From positions 384,501 to 448,500 of the forward strand of contig OZ014418.1 in the NCBI GenBank assembly GCA_963965975.1: a stretch of DNA of 64,000 nucleotides. Reading direction: 5' to 3'. Under the pieces are notes generated by a model. The model did not search any database. It was not told the DNA's origin and was given only the letters and a program-made list of their open reading frames with translations. This DNA is from Xestospongia bergquistia. Taxonomy: Eukaryota; Porifera; Demospongiae; Haplosclerida; Petrosiidae. The translations under genes were made by a program, and so were the position numbers. Positions 11,571 to 25,859 of the stretch are shown here, piece after piece. The first letter of the stretch is position 1. Each line of letters begins with the position of its first letter.

Positions 11571-12314
11571 ATGTCTACTTCTGTAGGAGACCCACAGAAT
11601 AGGCACACATTTGCAGGTTACAGCAAGCATTTCTGGACAGCTAAAATACCCAAGGACAGATGGAACGAACTAGTTTGGAGTAACAGGTATAGTCTGCACC
11701 ATAGTTTGTCTGCCATGCTAACTGTCTCTCTTTAGATGGTATAACCCAGAAGATGATCGTAGTACAGCTCCTGTCCAACGTCACAAGTTTTTGGCCCAAC
11801 CTCAACCCAATACAATACCGACATATTGGATACCAGTACCTGATATACCAATGAAATACTTCTCTCGATCAAAAGAAGAAAAGGAGATACACGTGTCAGC
11901 TCCTTCATCACGCTGTGAGCAATGGTCTACATTGAGACAAATGCTACCATCAAAAGGACACAGCTGGCATACACTGGCACCTAAATGGGGTACAAGTCAC
12001 TTGCGTCCTCCAACTTGGTCAGCTAAGAGGCCAAGACGATTTCCACACATTAACAGTGAAATGACAAAGTAAGTGAATAGTATTGAGTCTCCTATTAATG
12101 ATTAAATGGACACATTTATAATGTAACATGTATCCATTATGTTTGTACATGCAATATGGATATACTAAGTGAGCAGTAATATGTGTCCATTTAAATAACC
12201 TATACATCCATTTTTAGATTAATATTATAGATGCATATATAATAATGTATCCATTTTTTCGATAGTTATGTTGACGACATGCATCAAACTAATAGATTGT
12301 TTCGACTCTATTGA
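11571..12314 (+). CDS. Unrecognised small protein, possibly ciliary
   Basis: I do not recognise the family. Exons 11571-11686, 11736-12068 and probably 12266-12314 give about 165 residues. The sequence is rich in Trp, Pro, His and Arg with no transmembrane segment (for example KHFWTAKIPKDRWNELVW, RWYNPEDDRSTAPVQRHKF, PTYWIPVPDIPMKYF, SHLRPPTWSAKRPRRF). Short, extended, W/P/R-rich proteins of this size include many microtubule inner proteins of axonemes, and the X-box-like site 75 bases upstream points the same way. Neither is proof. The last exon is inferred: reading through at 12069 meets TAA at once, but a gtaagt donor there and a cgatag acceptor at 12265 add NYVDDMHQTNRLFRLY. A version ending at 12072 is the alternative. 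Confidence 0.65.
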
Positions 12315-12504
12315 CATTAAACAATTATTAATATCTATTAATTATTATTAATAATTATTAATTATTAATATCATTGTTGTTCCAATGATATTTATATTAA
12401 GTAGATAATTAGAAATGACATAATGATAAATAGATGTTTTAAAATGTATAATTATTACAATATTAAGAAGAGAGGAGACCAGAGAAAGACGGATGCAAGG
12501 TTAG

Positions 12505-16490
<3,986 letters not shown>

Positions 16491-16673
16491 TTTGTTGTTT
16501 CAAATGGTGTTTATGTTTCTAATTAATATCTCAACTAATAGCTCCACCCACTAAAAAAGACCACACACAAACCCCTCCCATCAGCTCTATTTATTAGTCC
16601 CGCCCATATTTCAATTAAAAAATTATTTAAAAAAATAAAATTTACTAGACAGTTACTTCTATTTTTGAGGGAC

Positions 16674-18453
16674 ATGAGCAGCATGATGTCAGCATTACAA
16701 AGCGACTATTGGCTCACCAGTTTCTTTTTAAATATACTAGGATATGGAGCTGTGATAATTCCAGCTGCTCTAGCCATATACTATTTGAAGAACTCAGAAT
16801 CAATCAAAAATGGTAGGATAATAATATTCATGAGTAGAGTAGATAATATAACACAAGTGTGCATAATTTTATAGATGGATTTTTGTGTGTGACCTCTCTT
16901 CTGTTATAGAACTCACGTGTTAGATTGAATGTAAATAGTCATTTTATTTATTACCAAGTTATTTAAATATTTACATATTATTCAGTCCCATTCTAATCAT
17001 TACATTGTCATTTTTTAGTACCTAGTTATTAAAATATTTACATGTTATTGTCCAGGCTCAGGTCCATTCTATTCATTTCTGAGATGTTGTGTAATTGGAG
17101 GTAATGTCACAGATGTACTACAAAATGCTGAAGAAGGAGGAGCACCGGCTAAAGATAAATCACTTTCTAATGATGAGGCAAATGCTAACAATATCACTTA
17201 TTATGTTAAGTTAGTATTATGTGTAGTAGGACTCCAGATCTCTTACTTATTTTGGGGAATAATTCAGGTACAGTATATATTGAGTACATATTGAGTACAT
17301 ATAATGATTATATTATATTGAGTACATATAATGAGTATATTATATTGAGAACATATAATGAGTATATTATATTGAGTACATATATTATACTAATATTGAG
17401 TACAATTTCATTGCTTGTATTTAGTTATTATCTTGTTATTGATGTGTTACTGGACTCTATTTGATGTTTAGGTAGAGAATCTTGTATTGCAATAATTCAA
17501 TGTACAGTGACATTATAATTCATGGAATGAATTGACATAAAATTTTATTATTTTTATAATTGCTGTTTTTCTTTCCCCAGGAACGGATAATGACTCGTAG
17601 TTATGATGGAGATATATTTAAAACGTCACAATTTCTAGTCTTTCTTAATCGCATACTTGCTCTTCTTGTATCAAGTGTGTATCTTCTTACTACTACTCAA
17701 CCTCATCACATTACACCGCCATTCTATAAATACTCTTATTCTTCTCTTTCCAATGTTCTTAGCAGTTGGTGTCAGTACGAGGCGCTCAAATATGTCAGCT
17801 TCCCAACTCAAGTTCTCTCTAAGTCTTGCAAAGTGATCCCAGTAATGTTAATGGGTAAAGTAGTGTCCAATAAGACCTATCCTTGGCATGAATATATCAC
17901 TGCTGGCTTAATGAGTTTGGGTGTGGCTTTGTTTTTATTAGCTGCTGATCCTACAGGTCATACACATACTACAGAGACTACAGTAGCTGGTATATTTATT
18001 TTATTGGGTTACATGTGGTTTGATAGTTTCACTTCAAATTGGCAATCGGAGATGTTCAATGAATATAAAATGTCATCTGTTCAAATGATGTTTGGTGTAA
18101 ATGTTTTCTCTAGTCTTCTAACACTGTCGTCCCTTCTCTTTCGTGGGTCATTTTTTCCATGCCTGATATTCTTTTTTCAGCACTTAGAGTTTATCATGCA
18201 TGTTATTATTTTATCTACATGTTCTGCAGTGGGACAGCTCTTTATCTTTTATACTATAGCTCAGTTTGGACCTCTTATTTTCACATTAATTATGACTACC
18301 AGACAAGCAGTTAGCATTCTTTTATCTTGTTTAATCTATGGTCACGTCTTAACAATGCAAGCTCTGACAGGACTATTGGTTGTCTTTCTTGCCTTGTTCC
18401 TGAGAATATATTGTCGACAACAAAACAAACCAAACCAAAATAATGTTGTTTAA
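16674..18453 (+). CDS. SLC35B2: PAPS transporter 1, Golgi (SLC35B2-like)
   Basis: Moves the sulfate donor PAPS from cytosol into the Golgi lumen for sulfation of glycans and proteins. Exons 16674-16812, 17056-17267 and 17581-18453. The start is ATG 16674 (MSSMMSALQSDYW). Nucleotide-sugar transporter fold with about ten hydrophobic helices. The PAPST1 signature is very clear: GLQISYLFWGIIQERIMTRSY, SSWCQYEALKYVSFPTQVLSK, KVIPVMLMGK, GYMWFDSFTSNWQ, YKMSSVQMMFGVN, SAVGQLFIFYTIAQFG, MTTRQAVSILLSCLIYGH. The C-terminus is short and polar. Diverges from PPP2R3C (183 bases) and converges on the gene at 18601 (147 bases between stops). Confidence 0.96.
17270..17405 (+). repeat. Short tandem repeat in an SLC35B2 intron
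   Basis: Four to five imperfect copies of about 30 bases with core attgagtacatataatgag/ttatatt, directly after the exon 2 donor. Confidence 0.8.
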
Positions 18454-18600
18454 TAATATAATATTTCTCTTTATTTTTAATTATTATTGTTGTATTACTT
18501 AATAGTTAATAAAAACTGATAAAATATTAATGTGACATGTTTATTTCATATAGTAAGTATAAATAAGTGAAATGATTTGTACATTACTTTGTTGCCATGG

Positions 18601-18884
18601 TTACTTGTTCTTTTTCAGTAAATTCACTTTCCATATTGGATCTTGAGATTTCATTGATTGGTGTAAAGCTTGAAATAGTTCTTCATTTTGTTTCTCAATT
18701 TGTTTCAACTGTAATGCCTCAGTTTCTGGAAGACGCTGTAAGACAATTACTAACAGTATTAGACATACATTAGACTTACTTTAATCATATCATCTTTTGT
18801 AGGTGAAGTATATTTCATTACAACCCATCCTACAGCTGCAATACCACCAGTAAGTACCATATACTTTAACCCCATCCACGCCAT
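18601..18884 (-). CDS. UQCC3/CBP4-like mitochondrial complex III assembly factor
   Basis: Two exons, 18780-18884 and 18601-18735, give a 79-residue protein. The N-terminus is one hydrophobic helix (MAWMGLKYMVLTGGIAAVGW) followed by YTSPTKDDMIKRLPETEALQ, then a charged coiled-coil-like stretch and QDPIWKVNLLKKNK. A single N-terminal membrane anchor, a YT/TPT...R-LP motif and a DPIWK motif are what I recall of the Cbp4/UQCC3 family, which helps assemble cytochrome bc1 in the inner mitochondrial membrane. Length (about 80-90) also fits. Sequence identity is low, so the assignment is probable rather than certain. Converges on SLC35B2, whose stop is 147 bases away. Confidence 0.68.
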
Positions 18885-19039
18885 GATGAAAACTATAGCC
18901 ACACCCACAATGGATTTTGCTGGTTGGGTTATCATTAATGAGATTCATTGTCGATTCAGTGCGCCCCACAAGGCCATGAAGACAAAATCTTACGTACATA
19001 TAAAAGGAAACCAAAACAGTCATGAGTGCCAGTGTGTTG

Positions 19040-19388
19040 TGGGCCAGCGTTCTGCAATGCATCAGACCTCTGAGATGGTTACCAGCATACTCTACGGAGT
19101 ATCCGAAAGGCCGACTAGGATAGGGCTGGTAGTCTCCCTTTAAACGAGATGAGGCTGGTGTATTTGTGGTTCCCGGTTCCTGAATGCGATATTCCCTAAG
19201 AGCTGGAATCCCGTACGGCTGGTTTTAAGTTAGGGCGACGCTCCAGCCAGGATTACCTCGTCTTCGGACGAGGGTTACCAAGCCAGGTGGCGGTCCCAGC
19301 TAGCAATAGCAGGGAATCCTGGAGCCTAAGTGGAAGCCTGAGTGGGTGAGCGAGTAGGAATCGTTTGGGCAACACACAAGGGTTTTTT
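19040..19388 (+). repeat. GC-rich dispersed element, copy 1 (shared part 19246-19388)
   Basis: A block much richer in GC and CpG than its surroundings. Bases 19246-19388 recur at 19780-19893 with about 26 bases missing in the second copy. The block holds a perfect hairpin with a UUCG loop (CCTCGTC-TTCG-GACGAGG, 19256-19273) and a second pairing, ggctgg with ccagcc, around 19217-19248. It ends in a T run after ggcaacacacaaggg. This looks like a SINE or other RNA-derived non-autonomous element. No tRNA cloverleaf could be drawn. Confidence 0.7.
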
Positions 19389-19561
19389 TTTTAATAAATA
19401 TTAAATACTGGTTTTCATTATTATTTTAATTTTTGCTGCTAGTTAATTATACTCATGATTAAACTGAACATTTTATATAAGAAAAAATTATTACCAATAA
19501 TAATTAGAAAATTCAATCTTGTACAATTACTGCTATTAATAAAACTTGTTGATCTTATAAA

Positions 19562-19708
19562 ATGAGTGCTATAGAAGATATCAGTAGCAGTAGTAGTGAT
19601 GAAAGTGATGATGATCTAACTGATGTAGATACAGCAGATAGAGGTAATGGTTTTCCTACATCTGACTCAGGTACTGAAGACTTTTATGCTGAAAAAATAT
19701 TAAAGTAA
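19562..19708 (+). CDS. Acidic 48-residue ORF ending in a chromodomain-like start
   Basis: The ORF begins MSAIEDISSSSSDESDDDL, has a Ser/Asp-rich body and ends GTEDFYAEKILK-stop. The last residues resemble the first strand of a chromodomain (E-x-x-x-E-K-I-L), where a domain would normally continue with a basic, aromatic stretch. A donor-like gtaaaa overlaps the last codon, so this could be a first exon. No matching second exon was found before the repeat copy at 19780. It may be a broken gene. Confidence 0.25.
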   Translation: MSAIEDISSSSSDESDDDLTDVDTADRGNGFPTSDSGTEDFYAEKILK

Positions 19709-19779
19709 AATGATACTTATATAGAATATTTGCTCTCATCAATTAAACATATAATAGAAAAGAAGAGAGAGAGTTAATA

Positions 19780-19893
19780 AGCCAGGATTACCTTGTCTTC
19801 GGATGAGGGTTACCAGGCCATGGTGACGGTCCCAGCTAAGTGGAAGCCTGAGTGGGTGAGTAAGGAGGGATTGTTTGGGCAACACACAAGGTT
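19780..19893 (+). repeat. GC-rich dispersed element, copy 2
   Basis: Second copy of the element at 19246-19388, lacking an internal block (agcaatagcagggaatcctg and a few more bases). It shares the end ggcaacacacaagg followed by T-rich sequence. Most differences from copy 1 are CG to TG or CA. The UUCG hairpin is kept through G-T pairs (CCTTGTC-TTCG-GATGAGG). Confidence 0.75.
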
Positions 19894-20231
19894 TCTTTTT
19901 ATAAATCTTAAAATTAAAAACTATTGGGAATGTCAGTAGAACTGGTTGTGTCATTTGCTTAAGTTGTATATACCAAATATACCAAATATGCAGTTAGTAT
20001 TACAAACCAAAGAACATTTCATAAAATATTATTAACATATAATAGTCAGTGTCATGTGATATGTGAAGACCATTATACCAATACCCATATCGTTTTCTTA
20101 TGGTAGTCATGCAGTGTAGTGGGTGTGGTTATAGGAAGGTGGTCGTGATGATGTTTATTGCTTACATTTTTACAATAATATTACTAAAACAAAGAGATAA
20201 TAGAATAATAGTTAAGTTATATTAATTTTTA

Positions 20232-20608
20232 TTAAGAATTATTTTCTTTCTTGGTATTTTGTTGTTTGTCATATTGCCACATTTCTAAGTCCTTCTCTTT
20301 CACTCCTGAAATACCTACTAATGTACAAGAACGATAGAATGCTAAAAGAACAATTACAAAAGTAACTTTTCATCATATGCTGACCACAATACCTTCCAAT
20401 ATCACTGGATATTTCTGATACATGTATCTCCGATAGCCTACACATATTCACAGTGAGGAGTTAGATACATGTGTGTATATATTGTGACCTGCTAACTTTG
20501 ACTGGTGTTCATGTTATGCCACACATAGTAAGCTCCAGTGAGGGCAGCTACTTCAGCTGCAACTATCCCATAGAGAACTGTCCACTTACCTACTTTAGTC
20601 AATGGCAT
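20232..20608 (-). CDS. CEBPZOS: CEBPZOS-like small mitochondrial membrane protein
   Basis: Three exons: 20497-20608, 20393-20437 and 20232-20341. The product has about 88 residues. One N-terminal hydrophobic helix (VLYGIVAAEVAALTGAYYVW) is followed by HNMNTSQ, then YRRYMYQKYPVILEAFYRS, a short turn and GVKEKDLEMWQ. Human CEBPZOS has the same order: a helix ending GAYFLF, MHTSQ, KYPFILEVYYKS, then G-IRELDQKTW. The family is a small single-pass mitochondrial protein of unknown function. Its start is 58 bases from that of SLC30A6 on the other strand. Confidence 0.85.
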
Positions 20609-20666
20609 TTTATACACTAACTCATTGCGTGGGTGAAGAATAGTACTTATTTTTAACCCTTTAGCT

Positions 20667-20997
20667 ATGAAATCTGTTTTACTGACTAAAACTCTTAGAC
20701 CTTTTAAAATACCTTTTAGGAATAAAAAAGTAAGCTAGTTATAATTTGCTATCAATATCTCTCATATATCTTCTCTTGGTAGCTATGGAAACCAGTATGT
20801 CTCCTCATTGGTGTTGTACCACTAACATTTGTTCTCTTTTATTGGTGTCATCTGTCCAATAGTCTAGGTTAGGTATAGATCACGTGATTGATGATCTTAT
20901 TGATGTGTTACTTTTTCATATAGCATTGACATCATTCACGTATTTGGCACTGTTTAATATAGGAATGTAAGGAGATATCTGTAAATATAAGTCTTGT

Positions 20998-21047
<50 letters not shown>

Positions 21048-22566
21048 TGCTCACTCTCATTCTTTGCACTTAGATTATTAATGAACATAGTGTCTGTATG
21101 GGTATCAGGTCAGTCACCCAATCCAAAGTACAGTTATGGGTAAGTACATACATTCTACATGATGTATGTTGCTATGGTGATTTTATAGTTATGAACGTGC
21201 TAATGTTGTAGCTGTATTTGCTAGTACTATGTTATTAATGTTAGGTGGATTAGTTTTAATAAAACACAGGTAATTACATAAAAAGATATCTGGTATTATT
21301 ATGATACCGTTTTAGTTTAGAACGACTGTTTGAACCACCAGCTATATCAATGTGAGTATTGTTACAATAGTCTTATGGAGTCCGTCCCTCCTAGCTCCCT
21401 GCCTAGACAAAGGAGGGTCAGATTCCACAAGACTTATGTTTAATGTTGTGGGTGTGTTAATCTCTGCCTACTTAGGAATAATACCTTCTATGGACTAATA
21501 GTAGGGCTGAGTATTCACTTCAGTGTTCATATATTAATTACTAATCAGCCATTACAACATGCTGCTGAAGGTACATGAGTTTACATGTATCATTTAATTA
21601 CATGTTTTAAATTTAGTGGCCACACCGAATTGGTTACAAAATGCTCTGAGTGATCTTGGACAGAGTATTTGTGGTCTCTCCCCTCCTCTTGGTCGTCTTT
21701 TGTTGTATCGAGTGAATCCGTTCTCTCTGTTAGCAACTGGATGTTCTCTGTCTCTAGTCATTGCTAAAATATTAATTGATTTAGAGTGAGTTGTAGACAT
21801 AGCAGTGTGTTTTACTCTCTCTCTCTGTATATAGTGATCTCCATTTAGCAGATGTAGCAGCTGCCATATTTAATGCCGCCTTAATGTGTGGTACAATGTT
21901 ACCATTAAGTGTCTACAGTGGAAAGATATTGTTACAAGTAAGTGACATCACCATGAGTCACATGACTTCCTCTCCTCTACAGACATCTCCTGAGCACATA
22001 TTGCCGCTACTAGACAAATCCTTGAGAGAAGTACGCACTCTTGTATTATATAAGAACTTAGTTTATGTACATTAGGCCTCTACTCTAGATGGGGTATTAG
22101 AACTGAAGAATGAACATTTTTGGACAATTACATTTGGTAGTTATGTAAGAATAGATAACTCATTATTAATGATTTGATTAATGTGTCTCTTTACATCACT
22201 CAGGCTGGGTCATTACAAGTCCGAGTGAGACGTGATGCAGATGAACAAGTCAGTTTTAAATATTGTCTTATTACTTAAAGATAATGTTTGTCTTTTTAGG
22301 AGGTGCTAAAAAAGGTCACCTCTTGTCTCTCAAGTCAACTAAATGACCTCACTATACAAATTGTGAAAGATGATTGGAATGTTCCCATTTCTTCTTTCCC
22401 ACGCTCTTCACCAACTGCCTCACCCACTTTAATATCCAGTACTACACACGCTCCTAATTATCCTTTAATTGGAGAGGTTCCCTTAATATCAGCAGCTAAA
22501 TTACCGCCAGAAAACTTTCACACACACTCCCATCACCATGGTTACCATGGTCACACCCATCATTAA
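20667..22566 (+). CDS. SLC30A6: Zinc transporter 6 (ZnT6)
   Basis: Cation diffusion facilitator; in vertebrates ZnT6 is the non-transporting partner of ZnT5 in the early secretory pathway. Thirteen short exons. First exon 20667-20729 (MKSVLLTKTLRPFKIPFRNKK), last 22300-22566. Conserved blocks: SGQSPNPKYSYGYERANVVAVFAS, ATPNWLQNALSDLGQSICGL, HLADVAAAIFNAALMCGTMLPLSVYSGKILLQ (here in parts), LDKSLREASTLDGVLELKNEHFW, RRDADEQEVL and VQIVKDDW-type IVKDDWNVP. The TM2 position that is Asp in transporting ZnTs reads Asn (ALFNIG), consistent with an inactive zinc site. The C-terminus is unusual: a cluster of nine His in fifteen residues (HTHSHHHGYHGHTHH). The stop is only 13 bases from the stop of the convergent gene at 22580. 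Confidence 0.95.
21001..21047 (+). repeat. (CT)n microsatellite before an SLC30A6 acceptor
   Basis: About 20 CT units interrupted by a few T, 26 bases before the AG of exon 21074. Confidence 0.95.
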
Positions 22567-22579
22567 TGAAGGTTTTAAT

Positions 22580-23680
22580 TTATATATCTAATAATTCATC
22601 TAATAAAGAATCAAGGTCATTGTTAGCAGGTGAAATAATAGTGTTATTAGTTGAAGGGTTAGTTCCTTTAACTTCTTCATTAGTTTCTTTTATAACTGGA
22701 TTAATATTAGGAGTTGTATCTTCCTTTAGTAAGTGATCTAGTTCTCTATCTAATTGTTCATTACTGCCATTTCTTTCTCCAGTAGTTGGCAATGAAGTTA
22801 TTAATGTCAAAGTATTAAAGTTGTGTCCTGGTGAAACAGTTGGTTTTCTACTATCAATGGGTTCTTGTTTAAAACTTAAGTTGATACTAGGTAAATGTGT
22901 GGCTGGACAAGGTTCAGTTCTCTGCTGTAAGACTGACAGCTGCTCTTTGTATTGTGACTCACAGAGATCCACTAATTCCTTGTCTAAATGGAGACGTTCA
23001 TGTAGAGGTAAAGATAAGAGAGATGTAGATAGAAGTGATAAATCTAAGGAAGGTAATCTGTCCTGTAGCAAAGAAAAAAATAGTGTTCATTGTCTATAGC
23101 AATGCAATGCTTATTATTAGCGGTCTTAGTATTAGTATTTTGGTTAGCGGTCCTAGCACTATTATCATTGGCAGTCCTAAATTTTAATGTTATAATTGAT
23201 CAGATGAGTCACCTCGTGGGTAATAGTGTCTCTCTCATCGGTGGTCATTAAGAGAGAGGTAGGAGGTGGTGGTAGTCTAGTTGGTGGTAATCGGGTGGAA
23301 AGGAGTTGAACCAATCTTTGTTCTAACATTTCTTCATCTTGAAGTGTGTGATCTTCATAAACTATAGAGGAGACTTATTGGAAGTGTGGGCAATAGACAT
23401 TATACATACCTTCTTTGTCCCTTATCTGTTCTTTATGAGCGACAGCATACTCTGTTATGTGTCTTGTTGAGGTCACCTCAACATCCTTAGGTTTCTTAGG
23501 AGGAAGAGATTGGTGTGATTATTATGATCAGGCTCTACTTACTGGTTCCTCTAACTGGTCCTGGTCTTCTTGTTCAGTAATTTTCTTGGTAGATTCTTGT
23601 CTGGACTTACTAATTTCCTTTTGATCATACCTCCTCTTCTTAAACTGGGCATTCCTCTTTTTTTGTCTCTGAGAAGACAT
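22580..23680 (-). CDS. Unrecognised charged protein with acidic, leucine-rich C-terminus
   Basis: Four exons: 23543-23680, 23410-23494, 23213-23361 and 22580-23062, giving about 284 residues. The N-terminus is highly basic (MSSQRQKKRNAQFKKRRYDQ) and then acidic. Exon 3 has LQDEEMLEQRLVQLLSTRLPP. Exon 4 has a leucine-rich stretch (LPSLDLSLLSTSLLSLPLHE) and ends with two acidic leucine motifs, LDRELDHLLKED and DLDSLLDELLDI. No membrane segment and no catalytic motif. The two C-terminal ELDxLL/LDxLLD motifs faintly recall the cell-death regulator Aven, but the N-terminus does not, so I give no name. Its start is 40 bases from divergent C6orf120. Confidence 0.75.
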
Positions 23681-23720
23681 CACATTACATTGATAAACAG
23701 CCACACCCACTATTACTAAT

Positions 23721-24332
23721 ATGGACCCTCCCATCATCATACTTGTCTTTCTGCTCTCACTTTTTTCTAGAAATTCTCACTGTTATGAGCTCGTGCACCA
23801 GATAGCTGGTACTGTTGAAGGCGATCACACGCAATACTACACTCTGAAGCAGGAGAGTATTGTTCTCTTGTGTCTAATATCAGATATTGGAGACGCTGAT
23901 ATTTATGTTGATAGAACTTCTAATACCAAAACACCCAATTATGCTACTCATGAATATTCATCAGTTTCTACTGGTGTAGATGTTATCACTATACTTTATG
24001 ATAAGGAAAAAACTGATACTACATTATCTATTGGGATTCACGGTCATCCTCGTCATGAAATATCATCATATCGACTTTATGTTCTTGTTCCCAGTAAAGA
24101 AGACTTACTACAACACCAAATATGGGAGGTTGATCCAGAATCAATGACACAGAAACTGATTATTGATGTCGATCCTCTTTGGATGGCTAATGATCCTAAC
24201 TTGCACAGATTATTGGAATCGTTATCAAGAGATAGTCCTCCAGATGGAACTCTAAATTGGACAGTTATTAAAGAATGGATAATTTGGTTTTTATGGAATT
24301 TTCTTCATTTTGTTGTAGAAGTATTAGCTTGA
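23721..24332 (+). CDS. C6orf120: UPF0669 / C6orf120-like secreted protein
   Basis: Single exon, 203 residues, with a clear signal peptide (MDPPIIILVFLLSLFSRNSHC). It matches the human C6orf120 family in order: a short beta region, an Asp-rich strand motif (GDADIYVD), the block IGIHGHPRHEISSYRLYV and a hydrophobic C-terminus (IIWFLWNFLHFVVEVLA; in human ILKLVLEILF). Family members are secreted or ER proteins of poorly known function. The fold of this region is usually beta-sandwich-like. It shares a 40-base head-to-head promoter with the gene at 22580-23680. Its last codons are included in the downstream tandem duplication. Confidence 0.88.
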   Translation: MDPPIIILVFLLSLFSRNSHCYELVHQIAGTVEGDHTQYYTLKQESIVLLCLISDIGDADIYVDRTSNTKTPNYATHEYSSVSTGVDVITILYDKEKTDTTLSIGIHGHPRHEISSYRLYVLVPSKEDLLQHQIWEVDPESMTQKLIIDVDPLWMANDPNLHRLLESLSRDSPPDGTLNWTVIKEWIIWFLWNFLHFVVEVLA

Positions 24333-24415
24333 TTGATATTTTAATATATTTTTTATTGATTAGACAATATAATAATATTCATAACTGAGTTCATGTGATG
24401 ATCATGTGACATTCA

Positions 24416-24643
24416 CTAGAACTTGCTTATTCTTGTCACATTCCCACCTTGCTTTAATGACCTCAATTCTCTTTGACCTTTGCGAAGTAAATACTCAATT
24501 TTTAATATCTCTGTTCTTTTTAACTGAGCATTTTGGCGGAATATTTGACGAATATATTCTTTCATACCATCAGTACCACTACTGGCACGTAGAAATCCTT
24601 TGTATAACCTTAGAACTTCTCTTTGTATTGGACTTCTCAACAT
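24416..24643 (-). CDS. SDHAF1: Succinate dehydrogenase assembly factor 1
   Basis: Mitochondrial LYR-family chaperone for iron-sulfur insertion into SDHB. Single exon, 75 residues from ATG 24643 (MLRSPIQREVLRLYKGFLRA). Matches human SDHAF1 at [38 protein letters not shown]; here FRQNAQLKRTEILKIEYLLR and KGQRELRSL. The eponymous LYR motif reads LYK. It lacks the long C-terminal extension of the human protein. The stop is 83 bases from that of C6orf120. A dead copy lies at 26407-26622. Confidence 0.9.
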   Translation of the reverse strand: MLRSPIQREVLRLYKGFLRASSGTDGMKEYIRQIFRQNAQLKRTEILKIEYLLRKGQRELRSLKQGGNVTRISKF

Positions 24644-24797
24644 GACCACATGACAATCAATTAAAAAGAGGGAAACCCTTTAATTTATCATTATTATCAA
24701 TTAACTCAAAATAAATATTGACAGCTAAAATTTACTGAGACACAAACTATTACAAGTTATGTCATATAAATGTCCACACAAAAATAATGATAATATA

Positions 24798-25859
24798 TTA
24801 TTTGTGGGCACCATGACCATACCACAGCTTGTCAGGACAAATGTCCTTTTTCTCATTGTTAGGTCTAGGAGGGCAATCAACTAGATTCATTGATTTAAAG
24901 CAAATATATATGCTAAATAGAACTTCATCTGTCTCAGATTTTCCCTAGAAAAAAAAAGTTGGTAATCACAACCAGCTAAGACTAGTAAAATATACATACC
25001 TTTGGAAAGCCACAGCGAAGTCTTGGACTTGCTCCAATGGCATTTTTAATTGCATCATGTATTTTTGCAGTCTATTAAGAGTTGATTGAACAATAAGTGA
25101 GATAATAGTCAACAAGACTAACCTCATACATTGTGACATCACTAGGTATGATACCTTGTTCCTGTAAAATCTTTGTCACACTGTACCTCTGGTATAGATT
25201 TATAGTTTGTTGAAAATATTCTTGTTCATTATCAAAGTCTTTGGCACAAGTACCATGTCTACACCATTCATGTCCCCTGAAAAAATATATGAAATACTTA
25301 AGGAAAAATGACATATATACCAAAAGTCAGTATTGTTTTTATCTTTAAAAGAAATCCAGTATGTGTTCATCTCTTGTACTAGAGAGTCCTATAGATTAAG
25401 AATATATGGAAAGATACATGGATGAATTGATAAATGAATGAACGGATGGATGAATGGATGGATCCAACTAATATACACTAAGTTGAGTGACGTCAAAATT
25501 AGCAGAGCCACAGTATTTAGGACTGTCTTTTTTAGCATTATTGGATGGCCTATATTGTATCAGAGTTAACATAGTATACACTCTCTCTCTCTGTTATCAT
25601 TACTTACCATAAGCCATGGATATTCCAGGTAAGAGCATTATTTGGAATGTTACAGCTTGGATCTAAAGCCTTTAAACCTTGAGGTTGTTGTAGAACCAAA
25701 AAGTAATATTTGAAATGTTTGTATCTGTTAAGAGAACAGTTCAACAGCTGCAGTTCCCAGCATATACACTTACTTTTTATGATATTTGCAATGATAGATC
25801 TGTTCACTCATTACAGACCATACCAGACTACACAACATCAGTAATATTATTAACTTCAT
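24798..25859 (-). CDS. RNase T2, copy A
   Basis: Secreted or lysosomal endoribonuclease of the T2 family. Seven exons: 25774-25859, 25608-25724, 25477-25549, 25321-25388, 25133-25276, 25000-25071 and 24798-24944. Signal peptide MKLIILLMLCSLVWSVMS. Catalytic motif CAS I: LVLQQPQGL...TWNIHGLWPSN with its His; CAS II: FWGHEWCRHGTC with both His and Glu. Later parts match the family (SPRLRCGF; a C-terminal CPDKLWYGHG). Length of about 235 residues fits animal RNase T2. Both catalytic motifs are intact, so it should be active. It shares its whole exon plan with copy B. Confidence 0.92.

Noticed and set aside
16665-16673. Upstream non-ATG start for SLC35B2 (TTG)
   Set aside because: Eukaryotic initiation at the in-frame ATG 16674 is the simpler reading.
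18883-19143. Open frames on both strands over the UQCC3-like start and the GC-rich repeat
   Set aside because: They overlap the real minus-strand exon and a repeat element. Frames stay open because of base composition.
19040-19388. A tRNA or rRNA gene in the GC-rich block
   Set aside because: No cloverleaf, no B-box of good quality and no rRNA core sequence recognised. A second partial copy nearby favours a dispersed repeat.
25604-25807. Open frame MNRSIIANIIK... joined to the RNase T2 exon (also at 27587)
   Set aside because: The N-terminal part is intron 1 plus antisense-shifted exon 1 sequence. The real protein starts with a signal peptide at 25859 (27842 in copy B).
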